Shown here in pieces: positions 50,537 to 61,300 of a DNA stretch of 64,000 bases. Made by a program: the position numbers and the translations under genes. Each line of letters opens with the position of its first letter. Position 1 is the first letter of the stretch. The notes under the pieces are model-generated. The model was not told where the DNA came from and ran no database searches. It saw only the letters and a list, made by a program, of their open reading frames with translations. Origin of the DNA: Lachnospiraceae bacterium (GTDB lineage: Bacteria; Bacillota; Clostridia; Lachnospirales; Lachnospiraceae); the NCBI GenBank assembly GCA_017621075.1, contig JAGATV010000059.1, forward strand, positions 1 to 64,000. The letters run 5' to 3'.

Positions 50537-52553
50537 GAGATTGTCGGAATGCCTGGCATGCGCCGGCGTGCGGCACACGGTCTGCGTGGCCACGGAATAC
50601 GGTGAGATCGTGCTTAAGGCCCATCCGATGGCAACGGTACATAAGGGCAGGATGGACAGACAGGATATCAAAAGATTTATGGAAGATCATCACTTTGCGG
50701 CGGTGGTGGACGCAACCCATCCTTACGCCTGTGAGGTGACGGAGAATATCAGAGAGGCGGCATCGGAAACGGATATTGCCTATTACAGATTAAAACGGGA
50801 AGAAGGGACGGAGCCGTCCCTTGGACAGCCGGTATGGTTTGAAAACCATGAATCCTGTGCGGCTGCACTGGAGCAGACGCAAGGGAATATCCTTCTGACC
50901 ACAGGGAGCAGCAGCCTGTCAGACTATTGTGTCTCTGAGGAACTGAAAAAGAGATTGTATGTAAGAGTGCTGCCCGGCAGGGAAAGCATTGCCCTGTGTG
51001 AGGAACAAGGGATCTGCGGGAAACAGATCCTGGCAATGCAGGGGCCTTTTTCGGAGGAACTGAACATGGCTATCCTGCACCAGTACCGCATTTCCTGTCT
51101 GGTGACCAAGGAGAGCGGAAGAGAGGGAGGCTATGGGGCAAAGCTGGCAGCCGCAAAGAAAGCCGGGATTTCGGTCTTTGTCATCGGAAGGCCCAAGGAG
51201 GAAGGGGAATCCTTTGAGGAGATCTGTGAAAGGCTTTCAGAGCTTTTGGGGCAGAGGATCTTTAGAGAGAGACAGTTGGAAATTATCCTTGCGGGGACCG
51301 GCATGGGAAGCCGGGACAATCTCACCAGGGAAGTATCGGATGCCATCAGGGAGGCGGATATCCTGTTGGGGGCAGAGCGGATGATAAAAGATTACAGCCC
51401 CCGATATGAGAAAAAGCCTTATTATATGGCATCCCAGATCATTCCTTATCTGCAGGAACTCCAAAAAGAAAGTGTTTCCCAAAGTCTGCGGAAGGCAGTG
51501 GTGCTCTTTTCCGGGGACAGCGGTTTTTACAGCGGAAGCGGGAAACTGTTTACGCAGCTTAAGGAAGCCGTAGATGCCGGGACGCTGAACGCAGCGATCC
51601 GCATCCTGCCGGGGATTTCTTCCGTGGCCTATCTGGCGGCCTGCGTGGGAGAAAGCTATCAGGACAGCGCAATAAAGAGCATTCACGGAAAAAGCGGGGA
51701 ATGGCAGGCGGAAATCCTGGATGCGGTAAGGCATCACGAAAAGACTTTTCTGCTTCTGTCCGGGGCAGAGGATGTCAGAAAGGTAGGGAGATTGCTGTCA
51801 GAAAGGGGACTGTCCCGATGCCGGGTCACGGTGGGATACCGGCTGTCCTATCCGGAGCAGCAGATCAGATGTCTGTCCCCGGAAGAATGCCTCCATGTGG
51901 AGGAGGAAGGTCTGTATACCTGTCTGATCCGAAATACCGGTTTCCAAAGGAGGTTCCTGGCACACGGAGTGCCGGATCAGGAATTTGTCCGGGATAAGGT
52001 GCCCATGACCAAGGAGGAGGTGCGGGAGGTCAGTATCTGCAAGATGAGGCTTCGGGAGGAGGCCGTGGTCTTTGACATCGGAAGCGGCACCGGCTCCATA
52101 GCGGTAGAACTGGCGCGGATTTCCCCCAAAGTACAGGTTTATGCCATAGAACGCAAGAAAGAGGCTGTTTCCCTGATCCGACAGAATCGGGAGAAATTTG
52201 GCACCCTGAACCTGACGGTGGTGGAGGCAGAGGCCCCGGAGGGGCTAGAGGGTCTGCCCGTTCCCACCCATGCATTCCTGGGAGGCAGCAAAGGAAGACT
52301 GCAGGAAATCCTGAAATATCTGTATGGGCGCAATCCGAAGATGCGCATCGTGATCAATGCAGTGACCATAGAGACCATCTTGGAGATCCATAGGGCAATG
52401 TCGGAATTTAGGATACAGGAGGAAGAAATCCTCCAGCTACAGACAAGCAGAGCAAAAAAGGCAGGAGGATATTCTATGATGCAGGCGGAAAATCCCGTGT
52501 GGATCTGCTCCTTTACCTTTGTGCCGGACGGGGAGGAAGGCAGCGGGAAATGA
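50496..52553 (+). CDS. CbiJ-CbiE-CbiT fusion protein
   Basis: 685 residues with three enzymes in line. Residues 1-250: precorrin-6A reductase CbiJ (ILLFAGTTEGRRLSECLA, DATHPYACEVTENI). About 254-470: CbiE C5-methyltransferase (LEIILAGTGMGSRDNLTREV, VVLFSGDSGFYSGSGKL). About 490-685: CbiT C15-methyltransferase/decarboxylase with SAM loop FDIGSGTGSIAVELA and FLGGSKGRLQEILKYL. The start is most likely TTG 50496 (GGGGGT seven bases upstream), since the first ATG would lose the NADPH loop. The fusion would hand product from one site to the next. Confidence 0.9.
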   Translation: MREILLFAGTTEGRRLSECLACAGVRHTVCVATEYGEIVLKAHPMATVHKGRMDRQDIKRFMEDHHFAAVVDATHPYACEVTENIREAASETDIAYYRLKREEGTEPSLGQPVWFENHESCAAALEQTQGNILLTTGSSSLSDYCVSEELKKRLYVRVLPGRESIALCEEQGICGKQILAMQGPFSEELNMAILHQYRISCLVTKESGREGGYGAKLAAAKKAGISVFVIGRPKEEGESFEEICERLSELLGQRIFRERQLEIILAGTGMGSRDNLTREVSDAIREADILLGAERMIKDYSPRYEKKPYYMASQIIPYLQELQKESVSQSLRKAVVLFSGDSGFYSGSGKLFTQLKEAVDAGTLNAAIRILPGISSVAYLAACVGESYQDSAIKSIHGKSGEWQAEILDAVRHHEKTFLLLSGAEDVRKVGRLLSERGLSRCRVTVGYRLSYPEQQIRCLSPEECLHVEEEGLYTCLIRNTGFQRRFLAHGVPDQEFVRDKVPMTKEEVREVSICKMRLREEAVVFDIGSGTGSIAVELARISPKVQVYAIERKKEAVSLIRQNREKFGTLNLTVVEAEAPEGLEGLPVPTHAFLGGSKGRLQEILKYLYGRNPKMRIVINAVTIETILEIHRAMSEFRIQEEEILQLQTSRAKKAGGYSMMQAENPVWICSFTFVPDGEEGSGK

Positions 52554-53986
52554 AGATAGACAGGATCATGATCGCCGCTCCCAAAAGCGGCAGCGGCAAA
52601 ACGTTGATCACCTGTGCCCTGTTACAGGCGCTGAAGGAACAGGGACAGCAGGTGTTTGCCTACAAATGCGGACCGGACTATATCGACCCCATGTTCCATC
52701 AAAAGGTCATCGGTGTGCCGTCCAAGAATCTGGATACCTTTTTTACCGGGGAGGAAGGCACCAGAAGGCTTTTCTTAAGGGACAGGAAAGAGGGGGATTT
52801 TGCGGTTTTGGAAGGTGTCATGGGACTTTTTGACGGACTGGGCGGTGTGAAAGAGGAAGGCTCCTCCTATCATCTGGCACAGGTGACAAAGACACCCATT
52901 ATCCTGGTGGTGGACGCCAAGGGCATGGGACGGTCGCTGGTTCCTTTGCTTTCCGGTTTCCAGCAGTATGACAGAGGACATTTCATACAGGGTGTGATCT
53001 TAAACAGGATAAGTAAGTCTTATTATGAGATCCTCAAGCCGATCTTGGAAGCGGAACTGCAGGCGGATATACTGGGATATTTCGGGGAACATAAGGAACT
53101 GGCGTTTGAGAACAGGCATCTTGGGCTGAAAATGCCGGGAGAGGTAGCGGATTTTCAGAAAAAGATTCTTCTTGCAGCAGAAGAATTGAAAAAGACAGTC
53201 TCCTTGGAAAAGATCCTGCAGATTGCAGCCGGGGCAGAGGAGCTTCCCGGCAGGGCGGAAGAGTTTATAGGCGGCGGAAAGTCCCAAAGCTCCCTGGAAG
53301 GCGGAAATGTTCCGAAAGCAGGAAACACTCCGGAAACTGCCCGCCCGGTCATTGCCGTGGCAAGGGACGAAGCCTTCTGTTTTTATTATGAGGACAATCT
53401 CAGGCTGCTTGAGGAGTGCGGTGCTAAGATAAAATATTTTTCTCCGCTGCATGATAAGAGACTTCCCAAGGGGTGTTGTGGTATACTGATAGGAGGAGGG
53501 TACCCGGAGCTTTTTGCAGAGAGGCTTGGCAGCAATACCAAAATGGCCGGAGTATTGCGGGAAGCGGTGCAGGATAAGATGCCGATAGTGGCGGAATGCG
53601 GAGGCTTTTTGTATCTGCAGACGGCGCTTTTGGATGCGGAGGGAAGAAGATACGCCATGGCGGGAGTCCTGCCCTCATCCGGTTATGATACGGGAAAGGC
53701 TGTGCGCTTCGGCTATGTCGAGCTGGAAGAGAAAGAGAGCAGCTTCCTGCCGGCCGGAGAACGGATCAAAGGCCATGAATTCCACTATTTTGACAGTACG
53801 GATAACGGAAGCGACTGTCTTGCCATAAAGCCTGTTACCGGCAGGCAGTATCCCTGTGTGATGGCGGGAGAGGACCATTGGCTGGGGTTTCCGCATCTCT
53901 ATTATCCGTCCAATCCGGCATTTGCAAAAAGGTTTGTGGAAAAGGCATGCCGATACCGGGACCGGAAAGGCGGCACCCATGCATAA
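52550..53986 (+). CDS. cbiA: Cobyrinate a,c-diamide synthase CbiA
   Basis: 478 residues. The ATP-binding half starts IMIAAPKSGSGKTLITCALL, with YKCGPDYIDPMFH and EGVMGLFDGLGG. The glutamine amidotransferase half has CCGILIGGGYPELFAE, the nucleophile Cys in VAECGGFLYLQ and HEFHYF. It amidates the a and c acetate chains. The linker between halves (residues ~240-275, rich in Gly/Pro/Glu) is longer than usual. The start overlaps the previous stop (ATGA). Confidence 0.93.
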   Translation: MKIDRIMIAAPKSGSGKTLITCALLQALKEQGQQVFAYKCGPDYIDPMFHQKVIGVPSKNLDTFFTGEEGTRRLFLRDRKEGDFAVLEGVMGLFDGLGGVKEEGSSYHLAQVTKTPIILVVDAKGMGRSLVPLLSGFQQYDRGHFIQGVILNRISKSYYEILKPILEAELQADILGYFGEHKELAFENRHLGLKMPGEVADFQKKILLAAEELKKTVSLEKILQIAAGAEELPGRAEEFIGGGKSQSSLEGGNVPKAGNTPETARPVIAVARDEAFCFYYEDNLRLLEECGAKIKYFSPLHDKRLPKGCCGILIGGGYPELFAERLGSNTKMAGVLREAVQDKMPIVAECGGFLYLQTALLDAEGRRYAMAGVLPSSGYDTGKAVRFGYVELEEKESSFLPAGERIKGHEFHYFDSTDNGSDCLAIKPVTGRQYPCVMAGEDHWLGFPHLYYPSNPAFAKRFVEKACRYRDRKGGTHA

Positions 53987-53999
53987 GGAGGCAGCGTTC

Positions 54000-54248
54000 A
54001 TGGAAAATTCCTATCGCTTTTTTGAAAACAGGGAATGCAGATATTTTCCCTGCCATACAGGACTGGAAGCGTTTAATTGTCTGTTCTGTTATTGCCCGTT
54101 GTATCATAAAGAAACGTGCCCGGGGAATCCGGTATATGTGGAAAAACAGGGGGTAAGGATCAAGGTGTGCAGGGATTGTACCTTTCCCCACCGGCCGGAA
54201 AATTATGATGTGATCATAAAAAGCCTGAAGGACAGTGGGCAAAAATAA
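54000..54248 (+). CDS. Cys-rich small-domain protein of B12 operons
   Basis: 82 residues, starting MENSYRFFENRECRYFPCH. Eight Cys are arranged as CRYFPC, CLFCYC, C and CRDC, with His residues (CH, PLYHKETC, PHRP) in between, as in the cysteine-rich small domain family found beside cobalamin genes. It may bind zinc or a cluster, or assist corrinoid chemistry; its function is unknown. ATG 54000 has AAGGAGG upstream. Last gene of the long operon. Confidence 0.82.
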   Translation: MENSYRFFENRECRYFPCHTGLEAFNCLFCYCPLYHKETCPGNPVYVEKQGVRIKVCRDCTFPHRPENYDVIIKSLKDSGQK

Positions 54249-54319
54249 TTTCTTTTCAAACGTCCGGGAATTTGATATACTTCAATGAGGATCATATATG
54301 CAGGAGAAAGAGGAATATC

Positions 54320-55237
54320 ATGAACGAGAACAATGCTTACAAATCGGGATTCGTCACACTGATCGGAAGGCCCAACGTGGGCAAGTCCACCCTGATGAAC
54401 CGTCTGATCGGACAGAAAATCGCCATCACCTCCAATAAGCCCCAGACTACCAGAAACCGCATCCAGACGGTGCTCACTCTGCCGGAGGGGCAGATCGTGT
54501 TCTTAGACACGCCGGGCATCCACAAGGCCAAGAACAAGCTGGGGGACTATATGGTCAATGTGGCGGAACACACTTTGAATGAGGTGGATGTGATCCTGTG
54601 GCTGGTGGAGCCCACCACCTTTATCGGAGCGGGAGAGCGCCATATCATAGAACAGTTAAAGAAGACAAAGACTCCGGTGATCCTGGTCATCAACAAGACG
54701 GACACCGTCAAGAAAGAAGAGATCCTCACCTTCATCGATACCTACCGAAAAGAGCTGGATTTCCAGGAGATCGTGCCCGTGTCTGCGTTAAAGGGTGACA
54801 ATACGGACACTCTGGTAAAGTGCATCCTGAAATATCTGCCCTATGGACCTGCCTTTTATGATGAGGACACGGTGACGGACCAGCCCATGCGCCAGATCGT
54901 GGCAGAGCTTATCAGAGAGAAAGCACTGCGTCTGCTTTCCGACGAGATTCCCCACGGCATTGCAGTGAGCATTGAGAGCATGAAGAACCGCAAGGGGATC
55001 TGGGACATTGAGGCTACCATTATCTGTGAGAGAGATTCCCACAAGGGGATCATCATCGGAAAGGGCGGGCAGATGTTGAAAAAGATCGGTTCATTGGCCC
55101 GGCCGGAGATCGAGGATATGCTGGATGAGAAAGTCAATCTGCAGCTTTGGGTGAAGGTGAAAAAGGATTGGCGGGACAGTGATTTCCTTTTGAAAAATTA
55201 TGGATATAATCCAAAAGATATCGACGGGAACGCATAG
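54320..55237 (+). CDS. era: GTPase Era
   Basis: 305 residues. G domain: G1 GRPNVGKST, G2 around KPQTTRN, G3 DTPG, G4 NKTD, G5 SALKG. The C-terminal KH domain holds IIGKGGQMLKKIG. Era binds 16S rRNA 3' end and assists 30S assembly. ATG 54320 has GGAGAAAGAGGA upstream. It begins a core-gene cluster of usual Firmicute order (era, yqzL, recO). Confidence 0.96.
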   Translation: MNENNAYKSGFVTLIGRPNVGKSTLMNRLIGQKIAITSNKPQTTRNRIQTVLTLPEGQIVFLDTPGIHKAKNKLGDYMVNVAEHTLNEVDVILWLVEPTTFIGAGERHIIEQLKKTKTPVILVINKTDTVKKEEILTFIDTYRKELDFQEIVPVSALKGDNTDTLVKCILKYLPYGPAFYDEDTVTDQPMRQIVAELIREKALRLLSDEIPHGIAVSIESMKNRKGIWDIEATIICERDSHKGIIIGKGGQMLKKIGSLARPEIEDMLDEKVNLQLWVKVKKDWRDSDFLLKNYGYNPKDIDGNA

Positions 55238-55293
55238 AAAGGCACAAATCGGCAGACTCTAATAACAGTCTTAAGAGAATAGGGGAGCCGAAG

Positions 55294-55494
55294 ATGCAGA
55301 GCATAAATTACTGGAAACAGTTTGAGAATACCGGGAAGATCGAAGATTACTTAAGCTACAGGAGTCATGCCGCAGTGCCCGGTGAAAATGTGGCAGAAAG
55401 AGAACAGGAAGGAGCACCCCGGACAGATCCTTATGCAGGAATTCATATATGTGACAGGAATGATATTGAAACAGGCACCTATCGGGGAATATGA
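55294..55494 (+). CDS. YqzL-like small protein
   Basis: 66 residues. The N-terminus MQSINYWKQFENTGKIEDYLSY matches the YqzL pattern (WxxFxxTGxIxxYLxY) known from the era-recO gap of Firmicutes. The usual protein is about 45-50 residues; here the frame runs on and its last 62 bases overlap recO, giving a less conserved tail. GGGAGCC precedes the ATG. Function unknown. Confidence 0.65.
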   Translation: MQSINYWKQFENTGKIEDYLSYRSHAAVPGENVAEREQEGAPRTDPYAGIHICDRNDIETGTYRGI

Positions 55495-56083
55495 CAGGCG
55501 TGTCTGTCTGCTCACCAGAGAAAGAGGGAAGATATCCGCTTTTGCCAGAGGGGCAAGGAAGCCGGGAAGCCGTCTGGCTGCGGCTACCAGCCCTTTCTGT
55601 TTCGGAACCTTCAAGCTGTACCGGGGCAGGGACTCTTACACGGTGGCAGAGGCTGAGATCCAGAACTTTTTTGAGGACCTCATGACGGATTATGTGGGGG
55701 CCTGTTACGGGATGTATTTTGCCGAGGTCGCGGATTATTATACCCGGGAAAATAATGATGAAAGACAGATGTTAAAGCTTTTGTACCAGTCCTTAAGGGC
55801 TGTGTGTTCCCCCTCCTTCAAAAACGAGCTGGTCAGATGCATTTTTGAACTGAAATCCATCCAGGTGAACGGAGAATATCCGGGGGCACCTGCAGATCTT
55901 AAACTTTCTGATTCGGCCCTGTTTGCCCTTCAGTACATAGAAAAGAGTCCCGTGGAGAAATTATATACTTTTGCGGTGACAGACTCCGTTCTTGCGGAAC
56001 TGCAACAGGTTTCCGCACAGTATTGCAGACGCTTTATGGACCACTCATTCAAAAGTCTTGAAATACTGAAAACCCTGTGTTAA
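55433..56083 (+). CDS. recO: DNA repair protein RecO
   Basis: 216 residues. It begins MQEFIYVTGMILKQAPIGEYDRRV, then LTRERGKISAFARGARKPGS, the OB fold of RecO. The helical part contains CIFELKSIQVNGEYP, where the usual zinc-finger Cys cluster of RecO is not clear. It loads RecA with RecF and RecR. Start 55433 is chosen by similarity to relatives; the ribosome site is weak and lies inside the YqzL-like gene, so coupling is likely. Confidence 0.85.
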   Translation: MQEFIYVTGMILKQAPIGEYDRRVCLLTRERGKISAFARGARKPGSRLAAATSPFCFGTFKLYRGRDSYTVAEAEIQNFFEDLMTDYVGACYGMYFAEVADYYTRENNDERQMLKLLYQSLRAVCSPSFKNELVRCIFELKSIQVNGEYPGAPADLKLSDSALFALQYIEKSPVEKLYTFAVTDSVLAELQQVSAQYCRRFMDHSFKSLEILKTLC

Positions 56084-56120
56084 TATGTTGTGTGAAATAT
56101 CTTCCGAAAAGGAGACTCCT

Positions 56121-56732
56121 ATGAGCAGATATCTGAAAGCAGCGGCATGTTCCCTGCTCTGCATGCTGGCACTTCTGGGATGCGGAGAGGCAAAGCTGCC
56201 GGAACATATAGAGGTGAATACATTGTCTGTAAGCAGGGACGGAAAAGTGGCTGCTTACCTGGTCAGTGATTTTGAAAAGGAATATTATGATATCGGAGAG
56301 CTGACTTCCATGGCTATGGAGGAAGCAGCAGCGTATAATACAGAGCATGCTGCGGGGAACGGCACTCCTGTTGTGGTGGAAAAGGTGGAAACTTTGGAAG
56401 ACGGCACATCCAGAGTGCGCATTTCTTATCAGTATGACAGTGCGGATACCTTTAACGGCTTCAATGAAGGGGATCTGTTTTTCGGTACGGTGTCAGAGGC
56501 TGTTTCTGCGGGATATCCCGTGGAAGCCGGTTCGCTGGAAAGCGTGACGGGTGGAGCGGCAGCGGACGGTGCCAAGGTTTCCGGGAAGCATGTGCTGATC
56601 ACGGATGAGAAGGCATTCATATACTGTCCTTATAAAGTGGCTTACCTCAGTAAGGGTGCAGTGCTGAATGCAGACGGAAGCGTGGATACCACCGGGACAG
56701 ACGGAAGCTGTGTCATCCTGATGGCAAAATAG
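56121..56732 (+). CDS. Lipoprotein of unknown function
   Basis: 203 residues. Signal peptide with lipobox LALLGCGE, then a soluble domain (EVNTLSVSRDGKVAAYLVSDFEKEYYD, RVRISYQYDSADTFNGFNEG, HVLITDEKAFIYCPYKVAYLSKGAVL). No known motif. A predicted membrane-anchored outer protein. AAAAGGAG lies upstream. Between recO and glyS; a link to either is not evident. Confidence 0.7.
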   Translation: MSRYLKAAACSLLCMLALLGCGEAKLPEHIEVNTLSVSRDGKVAAYLVSDFEKEYYDIGELTSMAMEEAAAYNTEHAAGNGTPVVVEKVETLEDGTSRVRISYQYDSADTFNGFNEGDLFFGTVSEAVSAGYPVEAGSLESVTGGAAADGAKVSGKHVLITDEKAFIYCPYKVAYLSKGAVLNADGSVDTTGTDGSCVILMAK

Positions 56733-56796
56733 CAGGGACGGAGCATAAAGGAAGTACCCAATAAACAGAAATCAGAGAGAATGGAGAACAATCATT

Positions 56797-58185
56797 ATGG
56801 AAAAGACAATGGACAAGATCGTGGCACTTGCAAAGGCAAGGGGATTTGTATATCCCGGCTCCGAGATCTACGGTGGACTGGCAAATACCTGGGATTACGG
56901 CAACCTGGGCGTTGAGCTGAAAAATAATGTGAAGAAGGCATGGTGGCAGAAGTTTGTTCAGGAAAACCCTTATAATGTGGGTGTGGACTGCGCCATCCTG
57001 ATGAATCCTCAGACCTGGGTGGCAAGCGGTCATCTGGGCGGATTTTCCGATCCTCTGATGGACTGTAAGGAATGCCATGAGAGATTCCGTGCGGATAAGC
57101 TCATCGAGGATTTCTGCCAGGAGAACGGGATCGCCTTAACGGAGAGCGTGGATGCCTGGAGCCAGGAGCAGATGAAGGAATTTGTGGAGGAACACAACAT
57201 TCCCTGCCCTACCTGTGGAAAGCACAACTTTACTGATATCCGTCAGTTCAATCTGATGTTCAAAACCTTCCAGGGTGTCACCGAGGATGCCAAGAATACG
57301 GTATACTTGCGGCCTGAGACTGCCCAGGGTATTTTCGTGAACTTTAAGAATGTACAGAGAACCTCCAGAAAGAAGGTTCCCTTCGGTATCGGACAGATCG
57401 GCAAGTCCTTCAGAAATGAGATCACTCCCGGCAACTTTACCTTCCGCACCAGAGAATTCGAGCAGATGGAGTTAGAGTTCTTCTGTGAGCCCGGTACGGA
57501 TCTGGAGTGGTTCCAGTACTGGAGAGGCTTCTGCCGTGACTGGCTGTTTGCCCTGGGTATGAAGGAAGAGGAGATCCGTCTCAGAGACCATTCCCCTGAG
57601 GAACTGTGCTTCTATAGCAAGGGGACCACTGATATTGAATTTTTGTTCCCCTTCGGTTGGGGTGAGCTGTGGGGTATTGCCGACAGGACCGATTACGACC
57701 TGACACAGCATCAGAATGTGTCCGGTGAGGATATGTCCTATTTTGATGATGAGAAGAAGGAGAAGTACATACCTTATGTCATTGAGCCTTCCCTGGGTGC
57801 GGACCGGGTGGTGCTGGCTTTCCTGTGCGCTGCTTATGACGAGGAGGAATTAGAGGGCGGTGATATGCGCACCGTGCTTCGTTTCCATCCTGCATTGGCA
57901 CCTGTAAAGATCGGTATCCTGCCTCTTAGCAAGAAACTGAATGAGGGCGCGGAGAAGATTTATGCGCAGTTGTCCAAAAAGTACAACTGTGAATTTGATG
58001 ACAGAGGAAACATCGGAAAGAGATACCGTCGTCAGGATGAGATCGGGACGCCTTTCTGCGTGACTTATGATTTTGAATCTGAGACAGACGGCTGTGTGAC
58101 AGTACGGTTCCGTGATTCCATGGAGCAGGAGCGAGTAAGGATCGAGGAGCTGGACGCTTATTTTGCAGATAAGTTTGTTTTCTAA
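56797..58185 (+). CDS. glyS: Glycyl-tRNA synthetase, single-chain type
   Basis: 462 residues, the homodimeric class II form. It begins [29 protein letters not shown], contains motif 2 around [21 protein letters not shown], motif 3 near [12 protein letters not shown], and an anticodon-binding C-terminus. It charges tRNA-Gly. No T-box leader is found in the 64-base gap upstream. A terminator follows. Confidence 0.96.
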   Translation: MEKTMDKIVALAKARGFVYPGSEIYGGLANTWDYGNLGVELKNNVKKAWWQKFVQENPYNVGVDCAILMNPQTWVASGHLGGFSDPLMDCKECHERFRADKLIEDFCQENGIALTESVDAWSQEQMKEFVEEHNIPCPTCGKHNFTDIRQFNLMFKTFQGVTEDAKNTVYLRPETAQGIFVNFKNVQRTSRKKVPFGIGQIGKSFRNEITPGNFTFRTREFEQMELEFFCEPGTDLEWFQYWRGFCRDWLFALGMKEEEIRLRDHSPEELCFYSKGTTDIEFLFPFGWGELWGIADRTDYDLTQHQNVSGEDMSYFDDEKKEKYIPYVIEPSLGADRVVLAFLCAAYDEEELEGGDMRTVLRFHPALAPVKIGILPLSKKLNEGAEKIYAQLSKKYNCEFDDRGNIGKRYRRQDEIGTPFCVTYDFESETDGCVTVRFRDSMEQERVRIEELDAYFADKFVF

Positions 58186-58196
58186 GTGGAAAGGCT

Positions 58197-58220
58197 TCCC
58201 ATAAGGAGGCTCTTATGGGA
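58197..58220 (+). other. Hairpin after glyS
   Basis: TCCCATAAG and CTTATGGGA form a perfect 9-bp stem around a 6-base loop, 11 bases after the glyS stop. It lacks a good T-tract; the terminator follows directly. Confidence 0.55.
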
Positions 58221-58226
58221 GTTTGA

Positions 58227-58257
58227 GGGAGCAGAATCGTCATTCTGCTCTCTTTGT
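58227..58257 (+). terminator. Intrinsic terminator after glyS
   Basis: GAGCAGAAT pairs with ATTCTGCTC around CGTC, then TCTTTGTGTT. Two further G-T/G-C pairs extend the stem. Confidence 0.7.
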
Positions 58258-58301
58258 GTTAAAGAAGCGGCATAAGGCAGAGAAGGACAGGGAGAGAAAA
58301 T

Positions 58302-61300
58302 ATGCAGTTGACAGAAATATTCCAGGTGCTGGGAATAGAGGTTACCAAGGATCAGAGAGCGATCAAAAATGCTTATCGGGAAAAACTGGCGGTGACGAAC
58401 CCGGAGGATAACCCGGAAGGTTTCAAGAGGCTCCGTGCGGCTTATGAGGAGGCTTGCGTTTATGCGTCCCGGACAGAGGAAGATCAGATTCCGGAGAGAG
58501 ACGAGACTCCTTCCGGGCTCTGGGTGGAAAAGGCTGCAGGGATCTATAAGAATATCCATACAAGGCAGGATGCGGACAAATGGAAGGAATTATTCGAGGA
58601 GGATATTTTCCTGTCTTTGGAGGAGGAAGAAAATTGCAGATTCAAGTTGCTTCGTTTCCTCATGGACAACTTTAAACTGCCCACGGATGTGTGGAAACTC
58701 CTGGATGAGAAGCTGAACATCACAGAGGACGCACAGAAACTCAGGGAGACTTTCCCGGCGGATTTCATCCATTATGTGGTCAGCAAATGTGAGCGGGGAG
58801 AGGATGTGGAGTTTTCCCAGTTTGAAGGAGACCCGGAGGCTGATTATGATCTGTATTTAAGGTATTATGACTGTTGCTGGAACGCCCTGCAGGAAAAGCA
58901 GTACGACCAGGCGGCAGAATACATAAAAAATGCGGATGAACTGAATATTTTTCATCCCGTGATCGAGGTGTGCCGTGCCCATCTTCTGGTGGCACAGGAA
59001 AAGATGGAAGAGGCAGTCGGGCATTTGGAAAAGCTGCTTTTGCGTTATCCTGCAGATGCCATGGTCTGCTATAATGCGGCAGAGATCCTGTGGAGCCATG
59101 ACAGGAAAGAGCGGGCGGCGGAGATCTACAAAGGTTTAAAGGAAGCCAATGACAAGCATTATATGGCAAATGTGCGCCTGACGGAATGGTACTACGAGCA
59201 GGGAGAATTTGAGGAAGCAAAGAAGTGTGCCGAAAAGGTACTTTCTTCCGGGGCGGATGACGATTTCATGGATATCCTGGCAAAGGTGAACAGCCAGCTG
59301 GAAAAGAGTCTGCTCATGCATTACCGCACCGAGAAGGATGCGCATTCTGCCCTGGAACTGGGCTGGTGTTACCTGCAGGACGGCAAGGTGGAGCAGGGCA
59401 TCCGTCTGGTGGAATCTTTAAAGGGAAATGTGCCACAGGATCGCAGGTCGGAGTATCTGGGACTGCTTACCAAGCTGTACATGGAGGAAACCGAGTATGA
59501 GAAAGCGGCTGCCATGGCTGTGCGCTGGGAGGAGGCCCTTCAGGAGCGTCTTGCCTCAGAGGAACCTGAGGAGGAGAAGGAAAAAGACAGGGACCGCGTG
59601 CGGCAGTATCACCTGATCCGCATGCAGTGCCATCGCGCCATGGGCGACATGAAGAGCACCAGAAAGCCGGAGGAGTGCCGGAAGGATTATGAGGCGGCCA
59701 TTATGGAAGCCGACGGACAGATGAGCGGTACTTCCCAGGATATCGGTCTTTTGCTGGAAAAGGCGCAGATCTACATGGATATGGAGGAATATGAAAAGAG
59801 TCTGGAAGTCCTCCGCATCCTGACAGAGGAACATCAGGTGTATGCGGCTTATGCAACGGAACTGGAGGTACACCGCAGGGAGTGGAATGCCTCCGGCGTG
59901 GTGCAGGCAGGACGCCAGTGTATCCACTATTTTCCCAATTATATCCGTGCTTATGAGCATATTGCAAAGGTATTCCTGGATCTGAAAAGACCGGAGGATC
60001 TGAATGCCATTCTGGATGAGGCAAAGCAGAATAATATTGAGAGCCCCATTCTGGACGCTTACAATTATCAGAAGGATCATGAGGTCCCGGAGACTGAGGT
60101 CCTTGACCGGGCATTGGAAGCGTTCCGTAAAGAATATTTTGCCCGCGTGGAAAAAGGGGACATGAAGGCTTACGAGGAAGGACTTCCCCGCCTCACAGAA
60201 TATCTCTATTGGTATCCCGGCACCTATATGCTGGTGGAGAGAGGGCTGTTCCACAGGGCGGCACGGCACTACGAGGAGGCAAAGGCGGATTTTGAGAAAG
60301 CACTGGCGGAGAATCCCCATCAGCCATATGCTTTAAACGGTCTGAGCTTTACTTATAAGTACATGGGCGACTATGAGAAGGCGCTGATCTATATCAAGCG
60401 GGCTATCCGTTACAGAGATCCGGAAATGAGTGATTTCATCTATGCGGATATGGCCGATCTTTATTCTCTGTTGGGCAATTTTAAGGAAGCGGTCAATGCT
60501 TATGAAAAATTTGCGGCAAGCAACGGTTATAAGAATGTATACCATGTATCCAGGCTGGCTATGTGCAAGGCCAGGAACGGGGAGGTGGATCAGGCCGTCA
60601 GTCTGCTTACCTCCGCTTACAAGGAGAATACCTGGAAAAGGTATGATCAGACTGTGAACCTCTATCAGCTGACCGGAAAGCAAACCATGGCGGCAGCCCT
60701 TCTGGCGGATTGGGAGAAAGAACTTTCCCAGACTTCGGCCAATAAATTTGTCGGGTATGAACCATACAAAAACCTGTATATCCGCCTGGCGTGGCAGGAT
60801 GCCCTGTTCGGAGAGGGTTTAAGGGCTGTGGAGTATTATGAAAAGGCCATGAGCTATGAAGAAAGGATGCACACCTCCGAGGAGTGGAAGATGTGCGGGA
60901 CTTTGAGTGACGCCGTGTATATGTGCATCATTTGCGGAGATGAGAAAAAGGGCAGGGAGCTTTCGGCAAAGCTGCGCCTGTATATGCAGAAGGCAAAGAG
61001 CGCCGGAAAGCAGATTTATGACAATATGGACAAACAGCTGGCTCAGACCGAATTCCATGCCTATTATTACATGGAGCCCTGGGATGGGGAGGAGATGAAG
61101 ACCATCCTGGAGGTGGGCAGGGCAAGCGAAGCCTGCCGTTACTGTGATTATTGTATCTGCAAGGAACTGGAAGCAGCATGGATACTGTGGCTTATGAAGA
61201 GCGGGAAAAAGGAGGAGGCCATGGAGCGGCTGGCAGAAAACCTGGAAAGGCAGCCTTTGGATGAGTATGCGCTTACTATAAAGCATATGTATGAGATCGG

